From positions 1 to 51,772 of the forward strand of contig JAHELT010000013.1 in assembly GCA_024644045.1 (NCBI GenBank): DNA of 51,772 nucleotides, written 5' to 3'. Position numbers and translations under genes: made by a program. Source of the DNA: Chromatiales bacterium. Its GTDB lineage: Bacteria > Pseudomonadota > Gammaproteobacteria > JAHELT01. Shown here piece by piece: positions 43,035 to 51,772 of the stretch (within the stretch, counting starts at the first letter, position 1; each line of letters opens with the position of its first letter). The notes under the pieces are model-generated. The model was not told the DNA's origin, did not search any database, and saw only the letters and a program-made list of their open reading frames with translations.

Positions 43035-44126
43035 GTGAACAGGACGAGCGAAAAACGTGTGGGACTACCGGTAACGGACTCGACCGGCGTGCCGCAACAA
43101 CCACGTGCCGCCAGCGTGAACCCCACCGCGCTGTCGTCCTGGGTGCTGCTGATCGCCAAAGCGGTGGATTCTTACGGTTGTGACAGCCGCACGCTGTTTC
43201 GTCGGGCGGGACTCGATTACGACCGTCTGCACGATCCCGTGGCGCGGTTCTCGTACAGGGCCGTGTCGCGCTTGTGGGAGCTGGCGAGCGAGGAAACCGG
43301 GGATCCCTGTTTCGGTCTGACGGCGGCCAGCTTCTGGCACCCGACCACGCTGCACGCGCTGGGTTATTCGTGGTTGGCCAGTCACAACCTGCGCGAAGCG
43401 CTGGAGCGTACGGTGCGCTACTCGCGCATCGTAAACACGGCTGCCGCCAACGGTATGCTGCGTCTCGAGGAGACAGCGGATGCGTTCTGCGTCGCAATCG
43501 ACGCCAGCCACATCTCGCCGGCGCCCACCCCGATGGCGCTGGAGGCCGGGCTGGCGATGCTGATGGCGATGTGTCGGGCGACCCTGGGTGATGACTTCAA
43601 TCCACAACGGGTCGAGCTTGCCCGCAACGAGCCAGCCTGTGCGCAGCGTTTCAGCGAGTATTTTCGCGCACCCGTTCGTTACGCCTGCACCGACAACGCG
43701 GTGTGGCTCGATGCCGATGTGGTCACCGCGGAGTTGACGACCGCAAATCCTGTGCTGGTGCGCGTGAACGACCAGATTATCGCGGAATACGTGGCGCAGC
43801 TCGACCGCCGCGACATCGGCATGCGCGTCAAGGCTGCCCTGATCGAGTACCTGCCCTCGGGAAACATCACCGAAGCAGAAATCGCGAGCGCCATCAACCT
43901 CAGCAGACGCAGCCTGCAGCGCAAGCTGAGCGAGCAGGGCGTGACGTTCACGCAGCTGCTCGACGGAACGCGTCGCGAATTGAGCGAGCAGTACGTAAGG
44001 GACCCCAGCCGGCCCATCAACGAGATCGCTTTCCTGCTCGGGTTCTCCGAGCCAAGCAATTTCACGCGTGCCTTCAAACGCTGGCATGGCCGCTCCCCCA
44101 GCGAGTACCGTTTCCCGGCAGCCTGA
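43035..44126 (+). CDS. AraC-family transcriptional regulator
   Basis: 363-residue regulator with an N-terminal Arabinose_bd-like ligand domain (HPTTLHALGYSWLASHNLREAL) and a C-terminal double HTH (residues about 260-360: ITEAEIASAINLSRRSLQRKL, then PINEIAFLLGFSEPSNFTRAF, then GRSPSEYR). This OruR/ArgR-like group often senses small metabolites. GTG start; a second in-frame GTG at 43059 is possible. Target genes are not evident. Confidence 0.92.
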   Translation: MNRTSEKRVGLPVTDSTGVPQQPRAASVNPTALSSWVLLIAKAVDSYGCDSRTLFRRAGLDYDRLHDPVARFSYRAVSRLWELASEETGDPCFGLTAASFWHPTTLHALGYSWLASHNLREALERTVRYSRIVNTAAANGMLRLEETADAFCVAIDASHISPAPTPMALEAGLAMLMAMCRATLGDDFNPQRVELARNEPACAQRFSEYFRAPVRYACTDNAVWLDADVVTAELTTANPVLVRVNDQIIAEYVAQLDRRDIGMRVKAALIEYLPSGNITEAEIASAINLSRRSLQRKLSEQGVTFTQLLDGTRRELSEQYVRDPSRPINEIAFLLGFSEPSNFTRAFKRWHGRSPSEYRFPAA

Positions 44127-44150
44127 ACCACGCCACCCCGCGGGGAGCGT

Positions 44151-44984
44151 TCAGAACGGCACTCCGAGCACCAGGCGCAGGACCTCCAGGCCGTCGCCGA
44201 AACGGTAGCCGAGGCCCGCGCGTGGCGCATCGAACCAGCCGACGCGTTCCCGGGTGCCGACCGTGAAACCAATTTCGCGCTGCACGTTGACCGTGAACGG
44301 CTCGTTCTGAAAGCGCAGAAACTTGAGGTCGTCGGAGTAGAAGTAGTTGACGAAGTAGAAACGGCCGTCGGTCAACACGTGGCCAAGGTTGATCCCCGTA
44401 CGCGGCCCGATCTCCGCACCCAGCGTCCACACCGTGAAATCCTCGTCCAGGCTGCCGTCGCGCGACTGGTAGCCGGCGTTCTGCAACTGACCGCCCAGAC
44501 CGAGCAGCACGGAATCCAGCTCCAGCGTGTAGCGGGCCCTGAGGCCCGCGGAGTAAACGTACGCAGACTGGCTTCCCGAAACGTGTGTGCCGGCACCCAG
44601 CTCGGCGAACGGCCACAGCGTCCAGTTGCTCCGGGTCGCCACGGCGTACTCTATGCCGACGGCGAGGCCGAATGTAGTGACGTCTCGTGGCCCCTCGCCC
44701 TGAAACAGATTTACCGCCTCGAAATCGTAGAAACCGACGGTGACGGGAAGCGTCAGCTTGACGCCCGATCTGGTGGCATCACCTTCGCGCAGGGTGAAGG
44801 CGACCGGCAAGCGGTACACCTGCACGTCCTGTTGGCCTCCCCGATACAGGCCGGTGCCGAGCTGCGTGGCAAACGCATAGTTGACCAGATCCACCTGGTT
44901 CGCCGGCACGCCGGCCGCCGCGAACGGGCTGGCGAGCCCCGCGACACAGATCAGCGCTGCGGCGAACAGGCGGCGGCGCGTCAC
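44151..44984 (-). CDS. Predicted outer-membrane beta-barrel protein
   Basis: About 277 residues after a leader (RRRLFAAALICVAGLASPFAAAG). The body is a run of alternating amphipathic strands rich in Gly, Tyr and Phe, ending with the aromatic C-terminus VLGVPF typical of Bam-inserted barrels. I do not recognise a specific porin. GTG 44984 chosen so that the leader starts at its Arg-rich n-region; an upstream frame to 45116 reads non-coding sequence that overlaps the next gene. Confidence 0.7.
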   Translation of the reverse strand: MTRRRLFAAALICVAGLASPFAAAGVPANQVDLVNYAFATQLGTGLYRGGQQDVQVYRLPVAFTLREGDATRSGVKLTLPVTVGFYDFEAVNLFQGEGPRDVTTFGLAVGIEYAVATRSNWTLWPFAELGAGTHVSGSQSAYVYSAGLRARYTLELDSVLLGLGGQLQNAGYQSRDGSLDEDFTVWTLGAEIGPRTGINLGHVLTDGRFYFVNYFYSDDLKFLRFQNEPFTVNVQREIGFTVGTRERVGWFDAPRAGLGYRFGDGLEVLRLVLGVPF

Positions 44985-45100
44985 CCTGCGGCTGCGCAGC
45001 GAGAGCTGCGTGCGGATATCAATCTGGCACGCAGGGACAACCGTCAAACCGCAATGGCCCGTTACGCTGCACACCATCGAGAAACCGAAGGTGTACAACG

Positions 45101-45568
45101 ATGTTTCATGCAGCAAATACCAGCGACACGACTCAGTTCACGATTGGCGAATCGATCTCCTGCCAGGGCAGCGGCCGGTTCGACGGGCGGACGATCATCG
45201 TGAAAATTCATCCCAGCGAGCCCGACAGCGGCATCTGCTTCGTGCGCACTGACGTGGCGCCCGGGCAATCCGTCATCCCCGTGGGTTGGAAACACCTCGT
45301 CGCGACTCACCACGGCACGGTGCTTGGCAATGTGCACGGCATTACCGTGGCGTATGCCGAGCACGTGCTCGGCGCGCTGCACGATTGCGGGATTGACAAT
45401 GCCATCATTGAATTGAGCGGCATGGAAGTGGCTGCCCCCGACGGCGGTCCAAAGGCGTTGCGCGTCATGATCGAGCGTGTCGGCGTCGTAGCCCAGCACG
45501 CACCATTACCCGGCATCTGGATCGAATATCCGCTGGAGCAAACGGAAGCGGAAAACGGTTGCCACTGA
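45101..45568 (+). CDS. Stand-alone LpxC N-terminal-half paralogue
   Basis: 155 residues that align with no gap to residues 1-144 of the LpxC at 37851-38810. Shared segments include ICFVRTDVAPG, TVLGNVHG, AEHVLGALHDCGIDN and GIWIEYPLE. The Glu-His pair of the active site (87-88) is kept, but LDGSAAP reads PDGGPKA and the whole C-terminal domain (His/Asp zinc ligands) is missing, so it cannot be a deacetylase alone. It has its own ATG and a GAAGGTG ribosome site. Transcribed divergently from the barrel gene. May be a decoy/regulator or decaying duplicate. Confidence 0.8.
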   Translation: MFHAANTSDTTQFTIGESISCQGSGRFDGRTIIVKIHPSEPDSGICFVRTDVAPGQSVIPVGWKHLVATHHGTVLGNVHGITVAYAEHVLGALHDCGIDNAIIELSGMEVAAPDGGPKALRVMIERVGVVAQHAPLPGIWIEYPLEQTEAENGCH

Positions 45569-45628
45569 CGTGGTGGCCGGTATTGCGCCTGCCCCTGTCC
45601 ACTACGGAGAGGGGACCCGCAAAAGTGG

Positions 45629-46441
45629 CTAGAAGCCAACGTCGGCGTACAGCAGCCAGCCGTTGTAATTTGTCTCTACTTCGCCTCGCAGCGCGCCGTC
45701 GGTCGCCTCAAGATCGAAATTGATCCGGTTGAAGCCCAATCCGAACCCGACGTTGTCGAACGTCTGATGATCGAGCGCCAGCAGAAAGTCCGAGAAGCTC
45801 CCCTTGTAGCTGTCGGTCGAGATGAAAAACACCTCGTTCCTGCCCTGCACGCTCAGCTTCGGCGTGAAATTGAATTCGCCGCGGAAGCTGAACACCGGCA
45901 GCGGCGAGGTTCCGTCCACCCGCTGCGCCTGCCCGCCGGTGGACCCCTGCAGGCCCACCTCGACCTTGGTCAGGTGCAATCCGCCGCCGATGCCAAACTC
46001 GAACTCGCCGACATGGATGAACGAGTACGAATAGCCGAGCTTTATGATCTCTGTGTTTATGTCGCTCAGCACGCTGGTGCCGGCAGTGAAGGTCTGTTCG
46101 CCGAACTGCACGTCCTGGGTAAGCGTGGCGGTGCCGTTGCGGTCGATGTCGAAATAGCTGAAGTTCAGGCGGTGGCGGGGATTGAAGCGGTAGTATCCGT
46201 CGAGGCGCGCGACAACCACCGAATCATCCACCCTGAGCGTATCCTCGAAATCGAGCACGGTCCCCACCACGCCCGCCGAGGAATCGATACGCACGCGCGT
46301 GCTGTAGTCGCGCACCGAGAAAGAACCGAGCTTCAGGGAAAAGCGGTCGCTATCGCTGTCGTCGTAGCGCTGCGCTGAAGCCGACTGCACGGCGCCGCCC
46401 ACTGACAGCGTCAACACAACACACAAAAAGTGCCTCTTCAT
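45629..46441 (-). CDS. Predicted outer-membrane beta-barrel protein, OmpA-like size
   Basis: 270 residues with leader MKRHFLCVVLTLSVGGAVQSASA. Strand-rich, with aromatic girdles (DGYYRFNPRHRLNFSYFDI, VGFGLGFNRINFDLEAT) and a C-terminal Phe (GWLLYADVGF), the Bam recognition pattern. Unknown substrate. Convergent with the LpxC-half gene 60 bp away. Confidence 0.8.
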   Translation of the reverse strand: MKRHFLCVVLTLSVGGAVQSASAQRYDDSDSDRFSLKLGSFSVRDYSTRVRIDSSAGVVGTVLDFEDTLRVDDSVVVARLDGYYRFNPRHRLNFSYFDIDRNGTATLTQDVQFGEQTFTAGTSVLSDINTEIIKLGYSYSFIHVGEFEFGIGGGLHLTKVEVGLQGSTGGQAQRVDGTSPLPVFSFRGEFNFTPKLSVQGRNEVFFISTDSYKGSFSDFLLALDHQTFDNVGFGLGFNRINFDLEATDGALRGEVETNYNGWLLYADVGF

Positions 46442-46568
46442 GAATTGAACTCCGATGGTCTGGGTGCAACCGGTCGAGGGTGCAACGCTTCTTTTGTCGT
46501 CATTGTGCCGGGCGCGATTACGCTATTGCACGCACAGCGGCACGACCCGGGTCACATAATACTGGATT

Positions 46569-49500
46569 TCATTCCGCACGCCGCTGCTTCTCGGCCTGTT
46601 CCGCCAGTTTTCCGCACGGGTCCTTGCTGCCGAACCAGCGGTCGAACAGGCCTTTGGCAACGATGGACATGCCGCCGGTGGCATAGGCGACACCGCCTTC
46701 CAGCAGCGCGGTACCCTCGGTGTTGAGGGTAAGCCCGGGACTTGCCAGTTTGCCGCCCACGCCGACAAACGGATTGAGAAAGTCGCCGACGCTGACACCG
46801 ATACCGGTCCGTGCGCTGGTGCTGAAACGCAGTGCGATCCGCTCGCTCTTCAAATCGACCTTGCCATCGGCGAACACGTTGAGCTTGTCGGTCTGCACCA
46901 CCGCGCCGGGGTTGATGGTCACCACGCCGTCGACGATGTCGGCATACACGGCGGAACAGGCGATGCTCGTAAAGGGCTCGCGCTTTGCAAAAGGGTTGAC
47001 TGTGCCAAACAGCTCGGACAGGAAGTCGCCGTACAATGTAAGTACGCGATTGTTTTCCATGCGACCGGCGCCGCCGGTGACCTGCAGGTGCCCATTCAGA
47101 CTGGCGGCCAACTCTCGCGTTGTCGCGCCTGCGGTCTTGAAGTCGAGACGGGCATTCTGGGGAGGAAACGATGACCCGGTCTGTGTCGCATCGCCTTTAC
47201 CCAACACGATTTCGGCGCCTTCCACAAAGCCGTCCGCGGCGATGCGGTTGCCGGTAGCGAGCGCATGGAACCTGGCGTTGATCTGCCCCTCGGTGCCGGC
47301 AGCGCGGAAGCGCTGCACTGTGAGTTCGCCCCCCTGTAAACGCGCATCGATATCGACATCCCGCAGGGTGGATCGTTTCAAGCGCAGTTCACCCACGTTG
47401 ATGCGGGCGGTTAGGTCCAATCTGCGCAATTCGTCCGCAGGGGCCGGCACATCGGGAATGACCCGATCGTTAACGGTTGCTGGTTCGGGCGGCGGCTGCT
47501 CCGGCGTTCCGTCATCCAGCGCCGGCAGCAGCTTCGCGAGATCGAGCACGCTGGAATTCAGCACCACGTCGATCGCGGGTTTCTCAGTGAACCGGACGGT
47601 TAACGAGCCGCGCAGATCGCTTTCGCCGAGGCGCGCCTCGAGCTTCGGCAACACCAGGGACTCGCCGCCCCCCTGCTCGAGCGACGCCTCGATGCTGAAT
47701 GCCTCTGGCGGCAACACCAGCCCCGGGAATTCACCGAGATCGGCGAGGCTGTCGCCCCTGGCCGACAGCACCAGCCGCGTGGCCGCCATGTTCGGCGGCA
47801 GGTCCACCTCGCCTGCGACATCGATCCGGGTGCGGTCGAGTTCCAGATGGCCTTTGTCGACGGTGACCCGTTCGGCATCCCAGCCGCCGCGCGCCTCGAG
47901 TGCGAAAGGTACCGCCGCGGGTTGGTATTGCGGCACGTTCGGTACAAAGTCGTCGAGGTTACTGCCGCTGCCTTTGAGGTCGAACCGACCGAAAGCACGC
48001 GGGTCCTGCCGGGCGATGCTCAAGTCACCGCTCAGAGTGCCCTTTGCAGCAGCGAACCGGAGCTGCTTCACCGACAGCCTGTCATCGGCCAGCGTGAGGG
48101 CACCGGCAATCTCGTACGGCGTCTGTGCGATATCGAGATCAGCGAACTGCGGCGGCACCAGGGCCGCGAGATCGGGCCCGCTGGCGGCGATCTCCAGCTT
48201 GAGCCCCTCAGTGGGCGTGGCCAGCGGTATCAACCCGGAGAGCTGCAGACGATCGGATCCGACCGCTGCCTTGACATCGTCGAGCGCCAGCCCGCTTTTG
48301 TTCAGCGCGAGGTCGCCGGAAACAGAAAACGCGCTTGCCGGGAACTTGTACGCTACCAGCTGCTCGGGAATCATCGCGGCCAGATCGGGCCCGCTGGCGG
48401 CGAGGTTGAAGGCGCTGTCCTGCAAAGGCTGTTTCAGTCCGACGTGGCCGGAGGTCCGAAGCTGCACCTCGCCGAGCCTCGCGGTCAAGGTGCTGATCGC
48501 GAGTTTCCAGGGCAGTGTCTCGAGCTTGCCGGCGACGTCGTAAGATTGCTTTGCGTCCACGTAAGGCAGCACCTCGGGCGGCAACACCTCGGCGATGTCC
48601 TCTCCCCGCACGGCGAAGTCCAGTCGACTGCCGGCCCGGTCGGCGTTCAGGCTGACCAGACCGGAGGCCTGCAGGGTGTTGCGCCCCAGCTTCGCGGCCA
48701 GCTCGTTTATTCGGATGCCGCCTTGTTCGGCGCGTGCCTCGAGCCGGATCTCGGCGTCGCCGCGCGGTACGAAGCCGGCATAACCTGCGACGCCCGCGAT
48801 TTTGTCGAGATCGGGACCCGCGAAACGTGCGGTAATGTCGGTGTTCGCCTGCAGCGGCTCCTCGCCGATCGTCCCGCTGACCGCCAGCTCGTTTTCGGCC
48901 ACGGCCACGGTTGCGCGCTCGAGCGTGAAGCCCGCCTCGGTGCGCTGCACATTGCCTTTGACGACGTAGGAGCCTTCGATCGACGGCGGCCGATCGAGGG
49001 CGCGCAGGATCACGGTGCTGTCGGGTCCGCTCACGAAGTATTCCACCCGCGAGCCGACGAACCGCGGGTACTCAGTCAGGTCGCCGCGGAACTGTCCCTG
49101 GATGTCCCCGACCGTCGCCTGCGCGTTGAAGGTCTGCTGGTTCTGTGCGCTGTAGGCGAGATCCCCGCGAACCGTGAACGGTGCCGGCGCCAGTTCCGCT
49201 GACAGGGAGACGCCCAGGAGCTTCGTGAACGCCAGGTAGTCCCCGCCGGTGAAGTCGAAATTCAAATCCGTGCCCGCGAGCTTCGGAAACGCGCTCATCG
49301 TGCCCTTGACCTCGAGGCGATTGTCCCCGACCTCGAGAAGGGCCTCGCTGACTTCCAGCCGCTCGCCCGTGAGCGCCGCGCGGGTCGTGATCTTGAACGG
49401 CTTCACGGGCAGGCCGCTCAGCCCCGCCAGCGCTGCGAGCGCCGATACGTCCGGACCGTCTGCGGCTACCTGCAGCGCCGCACCGTCGAGCGAATCGAGC

Positions 49501-50480
49501 GACTGCAGGCGCGCCTGCACCTGCAGGTTGAACGGCCCGACCAGCCCGGCGATATCGATAGCCTGGTGATCCTCGACCGGCACCGTGCTGACATCCAGCT
49601 TCAGCGCGCCACGCAAGGTCTCGGGCAGGGTGAACATGGAGGTAATCTGCGTGATGTCGGGACTTTCGGCTGCCAGGCGGATGGTCGGTTGCTTTGGATC
49701 GAGAAGATCGTCCACACGCCCATCCGCCTCGACCGTGAGCGTGTCGAGCGCGGCTTGAATACGGTACTCCACGGCCCGTGCGGCGAGCAGCTGGGTAAAC
49801 GGCTCGATCCGGGCGTCGACCATCACCGGCCGGTCGTTGATCGCGCCGCGCACGCTTGCGTTGAGCGCGTTCTCCAGGCCGGACTGCTGCGTGACCCTGT
49901 CGAGGCGGATCGCCAGTGGCTGGGTGAGGACCTCGCTGGTAACCGTGATTTCGACCTTAGCGAGCTCGGCATGTGCTATGAGCAACGGGATGGCGGCGAG
50001 TCGTTCGTTGCCGCTATCGGGTTGTGCAGTCCCCGACCCCATCGACCAATTGGAGCGTCCCTGCGCGTCCTGCTCGAACAGGAGATCAGCGCCGGTGACC
50101 TGAACGTCCTCGATGACCAGAATGCCGTCGAGCAGGCGCATGAGATCGACGGATACCTGCGCGCCGTCGATGACCAGAAGCTCTTCACGCGTACCCCAGG
50201 GCGCGTTGCCGAGACTGATACGCCCGGCGCGTACACGCAGAATGCGCCCCGCCTGCGCATCCAGGACGCCTTCGATCTTGAGCGAGCGTCCGGTGGCCCG
50301 TGTCACCAGCGTCTCCGCCAGCGGACCCCAGGTCTCCTGCTCGAACTGAAACACGGCCACCAGCGCTGCCGCGACGATCACGGTCAGTAACAGGATCGGC
50401 GTCAACAGCCACCACGCAACGCGGCGCGCAAGCGAACGGCGCGGCCTGGGCATCAGAGGATGGCTGTCGGTCAGCGGCAT
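46569..50480 (-). CDS. AsmA-like protein (bridge-type lipid transport superfamily)
   Basis: 1303 residues: one N-terminal TM helix (about 22-46, VAWWLLTPILLLTVIVAAAL) and a very long periplasmic beta-rich repeat body, with the AsmA start signature LKIEGVLDAQAG...LGNAPWG and AsmA_2-type C-terminal region (RMENNRVLTLYGDFLSELFGTVNPF). AsmA/TamB/YhdP proteins carry phospholipid or affect outer-membrane assembly; this one is larger than E. coli AsmA (617) and near YhdP size (about 1270). Likely spans the periplasm. ATG 50480; an internal ATG nine codons later is possible. Confidence 0.85.
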   Translation of the reverse strand: MPLTDSHPLMPRPRRSLARRVAWWLLTPILLLTVIVAAALVAVFQFEQETWGPLAETLVTRATGRSLKIEGVLDAQAGRILRVRAGRISLGNAPWGTREELLVIDGAQVSVDLMRLLDGILVIEDVQVTGADLLFEQDAQGRSNWSMGSGTAQPDSGNERLAAIPLLIAHAELAKVEITVTSEVLTQPLAIRLDRVTQQSGLENALNASVRGAINDRPVMVDARIEPFTQLLAARAVEYRIQAALDTLTVEADGRVDDLLDPKQPTIRLAAESPDITQITSMFTLPETLRGALKLDVSTVPVEDHQAIDIAGLVGPFNLQVQARLQSLDSLDGAALQVAADGPDVSALAALAGLSGLPVKPFKITTRAALTGERLEVSEALLEVGDNRLEVKGTMSAFPKLAGTDLNFDFTGGDYLAFTKLLGVSLSAELAPAPFTVRGDLAYSAQNQQTFNAQATVGDIQGQFRGDLTEYPRFVGSRVEYFVSGPDSTVILRALDRPPSIEGSYVVKGNVQRTEAGFTLERATVAVAENELAVSGTIGEEPLQANTDITARFAGPDLDKIAGVAGYAGFVPRGDAEIRLEARAEQGGIRINELAAKLGRNTLQASGLVSLNADRAGSRLDFAVRGEDIAEVLPPEVLPYVDAKQSYDVAGKLETLPWKLAISTLTARLGEVQLRTSGHVGLKQPLQDSAFNLAASGPDLAAMIPEQLVAYKFPASAFSVSGDLALNKSGLALDDVKAAVGSDRLQLSGLIPLATPTEGLKLEIAASGPDLAALVPPQFADLDIAQTPYEIAGALTLADDRLSVKQLRFAAAKGTLSGDLSIARQDPRAFGRFDLKGSGSNLDDFVPNVPQYQPAAVPFALEARGGWDAERVTVDKGHLELDRTRIDVAGEVDLPPNMAATRLVLSARGDSLADLGEFPGLVLPPEAFSIEASLEQGGGESLVLPKLEARLGESDLRGSLTVRFTEKPAIDVVLNSSVLDLAKLLPALDDGTPEQPPPEPATVNDRVIPDVPAPADELRRLDLTARINVGELRLKRSTLRDVDIDARLQGGELTVQRFRAAGTEGQINARFHALATGNRIAADGFVEGAEIVLGKGDATQTGSSFPPQNARLDFKTAGATTRELAASLNGHLQVTGGAGRMENNRVLTLYGDFLSELFGTVNPFAKREPFTSIACSAVYADIVDGVVTINPGAVVQTDKLNVFADGKVDLKSERIALRFSTSARTGIGVSVGDFLNPFVGVGGKLASPGLTLNTEGTALLEGGVAYATGGMSIVAKGLFDRWFGSKDPCGKLAEQAEKQRRAE

Positions 50481-50509
50481 CGAGTGAAATCAACCACGCG
50501 GAAACACCC

Positions 50510-50695
50510 TTACTCCTTCGGGCGGACCCGTTTCAGGAAATCCCAGACGGGAATCGCCGTCAGGCCACCGACCATGCCGGCAGCGTAGTCCGGCAACGGC
50601 ACACCGAAGAGATTGCGCACGAGCAGCCCTGCCGAGAAACTGACGATCAGCATCGCCGCCAGGGTGATCCCGAGACGCTGGTAGAACGGCATCAT
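50510..50695 (-). CDS. Small two-TM membrane protein
   Basis: 61 residues: hydrophobic LGITLAAMLIVSFSAGLLV, a loop with a Pro, then a second weakly hydrophobic stretch AAGMVGGLTAIPVWDF and a basic tail. No family recognised. Same direction as the AsmA-like gene and 29 bp from it. Confidence 0.6.
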   Translation of the reverse strand: MMPFYQRLGITLAAMLIVSFSAGLLVRNLFGVPLPDYAAGMVGGLTAIPVWDFLKRVRPKE

Positions 50696-51065
50696 GTACG
50701 GCCTCGACTCCTTGCCTCACGCTCAGCACGAATCTTACAAAAAAACGCTGAGATCGGGGTCGGTGATGCCATCAGAGCTGCGATTGCGGATAGGAAGGAT
50801 AACCGGCCTGGCTGACGGCTGCCAACGATGCGAGACGGGACGGGCCGTGGTTGTGGAGCCGTGGTTGTGGAATCCCGGCGCTGCGGAGGACTGGGCGTGA
50901 CCGGCGTGATCCGCGGCGAGACGGGATTCAGTGCCCTGGCGGGGGCGGCCGCGCAAATGTGCAGGGTTGGGCCTGGGAGATAACTCGCTGTTGCCTGTCG
51001 CGATCAACGGGCGGAAATGGACCGCTACCGCTTGCCGTCGAAATTGCCACAGACACCGCTTTGCT
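50696..51065. other. 370-bp gap without recognised gene
   Basis: I see no convincing coding region on either strand. The one clear structure is a tandem duplication of a 14-mer, GCCGTGGTTGTGGA, at 50844-50857 and 50858-50871. Confidence 0.5.
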
Positions 51066-51464
51066 TCACGCCGGTCGATCCTGTCTCAATGACAGAAAGT
51101 AGAGCAGCGAATAGACGACGATCACCGCGTCCATCGTTGCCGGCGCGAAAAAACCTGCCGAGTAACTACGGTCCAGGTTCGATAGCACCAGAAACACCAT
51201 GAATGACTTTTCGAGAGTGCTGTAGATCAAGATTGGCGTGCGCCACGACGCCTTGAACGCGGCCGCGATCATGAACACGCCCATGAGGCAGACCATAATC
51301 CCCCAGTGCTGAATAAAGATCGTCTGCTCGGGAACGAACTCGAGTTTCTGGACAGTCTCGACGGCGAACCGGGGGAAGAACGCGTTCACCCCGGCCGCCG
51401 CCGTGCCGAGACCGGTAATCACCAGAAACGGCTTGATGGTTATATCGATGAACCGTTTCATCAT
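51066..51464 (-). CDS. Four-TM membrane protein, DUF4345-like
   Basis: 132 residues with four predicted helices (about 10-28, 46-66, 78-96, 108-126), starting MMKRFIDITIKPFLVITGLG. The pattern IQHWGIMVCLMGVFMIAAAF resembles DUF4345-type small membrane proteins. It follows the sulfatase gene by 15 bp and is likely co-transcribed with it. Confidence 0.65.
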   Translation of the reverse strand: MMKRFIDITIKPFLVITGLGTAAAGVNAFFPRFAVETVQKLEFVPEQTIFIQHWGIMVCLMGVFMIAAAFKASWRTPILIYSTLEKSFMVFLVLSNLDRSYSAGFFAPATMDAVIVVYSLLYFLSLRQDRPA

Positions 51465-51479
51465 TAATGACCCGGGTTA

Positions 51480-51772
51480 TTAATGGCCCGGGTTCTTGCT
51501 CATCCTCTCCATGATCTGGTCGACTGCCTTGCGCATACTCAGCGAATCAGCTCGCTGGCGCGGTGGATACTCCGCCAGGCTTTGCAGGTGCTGCTGGATG
51601 AAACCCTGTGCCGGGATCATGGTCCACATCTTGCGCGCCATGAACCAGCGTCCCATGTAGCCCCACTCCTCGGACTCGGGATCGAAGCGCTCCATCGGAT
51701 CCATGCGCAGGTTGAACAAATAGGGAACCGACGGAGAGACAAGCTGGTCCCACCACAGACCGTTCTCCTTCA
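51480..51772 (-). CDS. Sulfatase (arylsulfatase-type), C-terminal part only
   Basis: Only the 3' end lies in the window; the frame is open to the right edge. The visible residues (PYLFNLRMDPMERFDPES, then WMxxARKMW..IPAQGFIQQHLQSL) match the C-terminal substructure of arylsulfatases, where NLRxDPxER is the family mark. The active-site CxPSR and its metal-binding residues lie outside the window, so activity cannot be judged. Confidence 0.75.
   Translation of the reverse strand, partial: KENGLWWDQLVSPSVPYLFNLRMDPMERFDPESEEWGYMGRWFMARKMWTMIPAQGFIQQHLQSLAEYPPRQRADSLSMRKAVDQIMERMSKNPGH

Noticed and set aside
45101-45568. Simple pseudogene of lpxC
   Set aside because: The frame is intact, gap-free against LpxC, with its own ribosome site and a natural stop; decay remains possible but is not shown by the sequence.
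46720-48543. 607-codon plus-strand frame inside the AsmA-like gene
   Set aside because: Ser/Arg-rich antisense shadow; the AsmA-like frame has TM anchor and family signatures.
1-51772. tRNA, rRNA, CRISPR arrays, prophage or integrase genes
   Set aside because: I saw no regularly spaced repeats, no tRNA-like cloverleaf and no phage or integrase protein signatures in the translated frames.

Overview
The window is about 52 kb of GC-rich, gene-dense DNA from a Gram-negative gammaproteobacterium. The outer-membrane genes (lpxC, an LpxL-type acyltransferase, kdsB, AsmA-like protein, two beta-barrels), the Tat operon, and the orders ntrX-trkA-trkH and hisBHAFIE-tatABC suggest a Chromatiales/Ectothiorhodospiraceae-like or related uncultured lineage. 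This placement is inferred from gene order and protein character only. I see no rRNA, tRNA, CRISPR array, phage or intact transposase gene.

Layout. 0-5 kb: the 3' part of an NtrX-like regulator, then trkA, trkH, a methyltransferase and a TPR protein. 5-10 kb: lipid A acyltransferase, rhodanese, prolyl aminopeptidase, dtd, a 269-bp MITE-like element abutting a LysR gene, and a DUF1127 protein. 10-18 kb: a MotA/TolQ-like plus MotB-like membrane pair divergent from hisBHAFIE and tatABC. 18-25 kb: DUF255 thioredoxin-fold protein, parvulin, gpmA, a degenerate REC-GGDEF protein, an EEP-family hydrolase and a DegP/MucD protease. 25-29 kb: an OmpR/histidine kinase pair, kdsB and an orphan metal-binding lipocalin-unrelated ABC solute-binding protein. 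29-36 kb: a tight five-gene catabolic cassette (ureohydrolase-like, FMN hydroxy-acid oxidase, TPP enzyme, transthyretin/HIUase-like, DmdA-like) followed by a PQQ aldose dehydrogenase lipoprotein. 36-46.5 kb: a triad-less HtrA-like protein, OsmC-like protein, lpxC, an eight-haem cytochrome with TPRs, an HD-GYP protein without a canonical start, an AraC regulator, and a half-length LpxC paralogue between two outer-membrane barrels. 46.5-51.8 kb: a 1303-residue AsmA-like protein, small membrane proteins and the 3' end of a sulfatase gene.

The best candidates for something undescribed are: (1) the cassette at 28975-34511, whose enzymes together read as a pathway for a methylated, cyclic or guanidino-type substrate; (2) the ion-channel-like pair at 10299-12346, which joins a MotA/TolQ stator fold to a MotB-like TM anchor with a ~200-residue coiled coil but no OmpA domain; (3) the stand-alone LpxC N-terminal half at 45101-45568, colinear without gaps with the full LpxC 6 kb away; (4) an HD-GYP gene whose membrane-anchor coding region continues upstream of the first GTG and seems to begin at an AUC with a well-placed GGAG. 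Several proteins here are degenerate versions of enzymes (NtrX-like without GAFTGA, GGDEF to TGASF, HtrA without its triad). Intergenic DNA carries palindromic REP-like elements and a dispersed 62-bp repeat.
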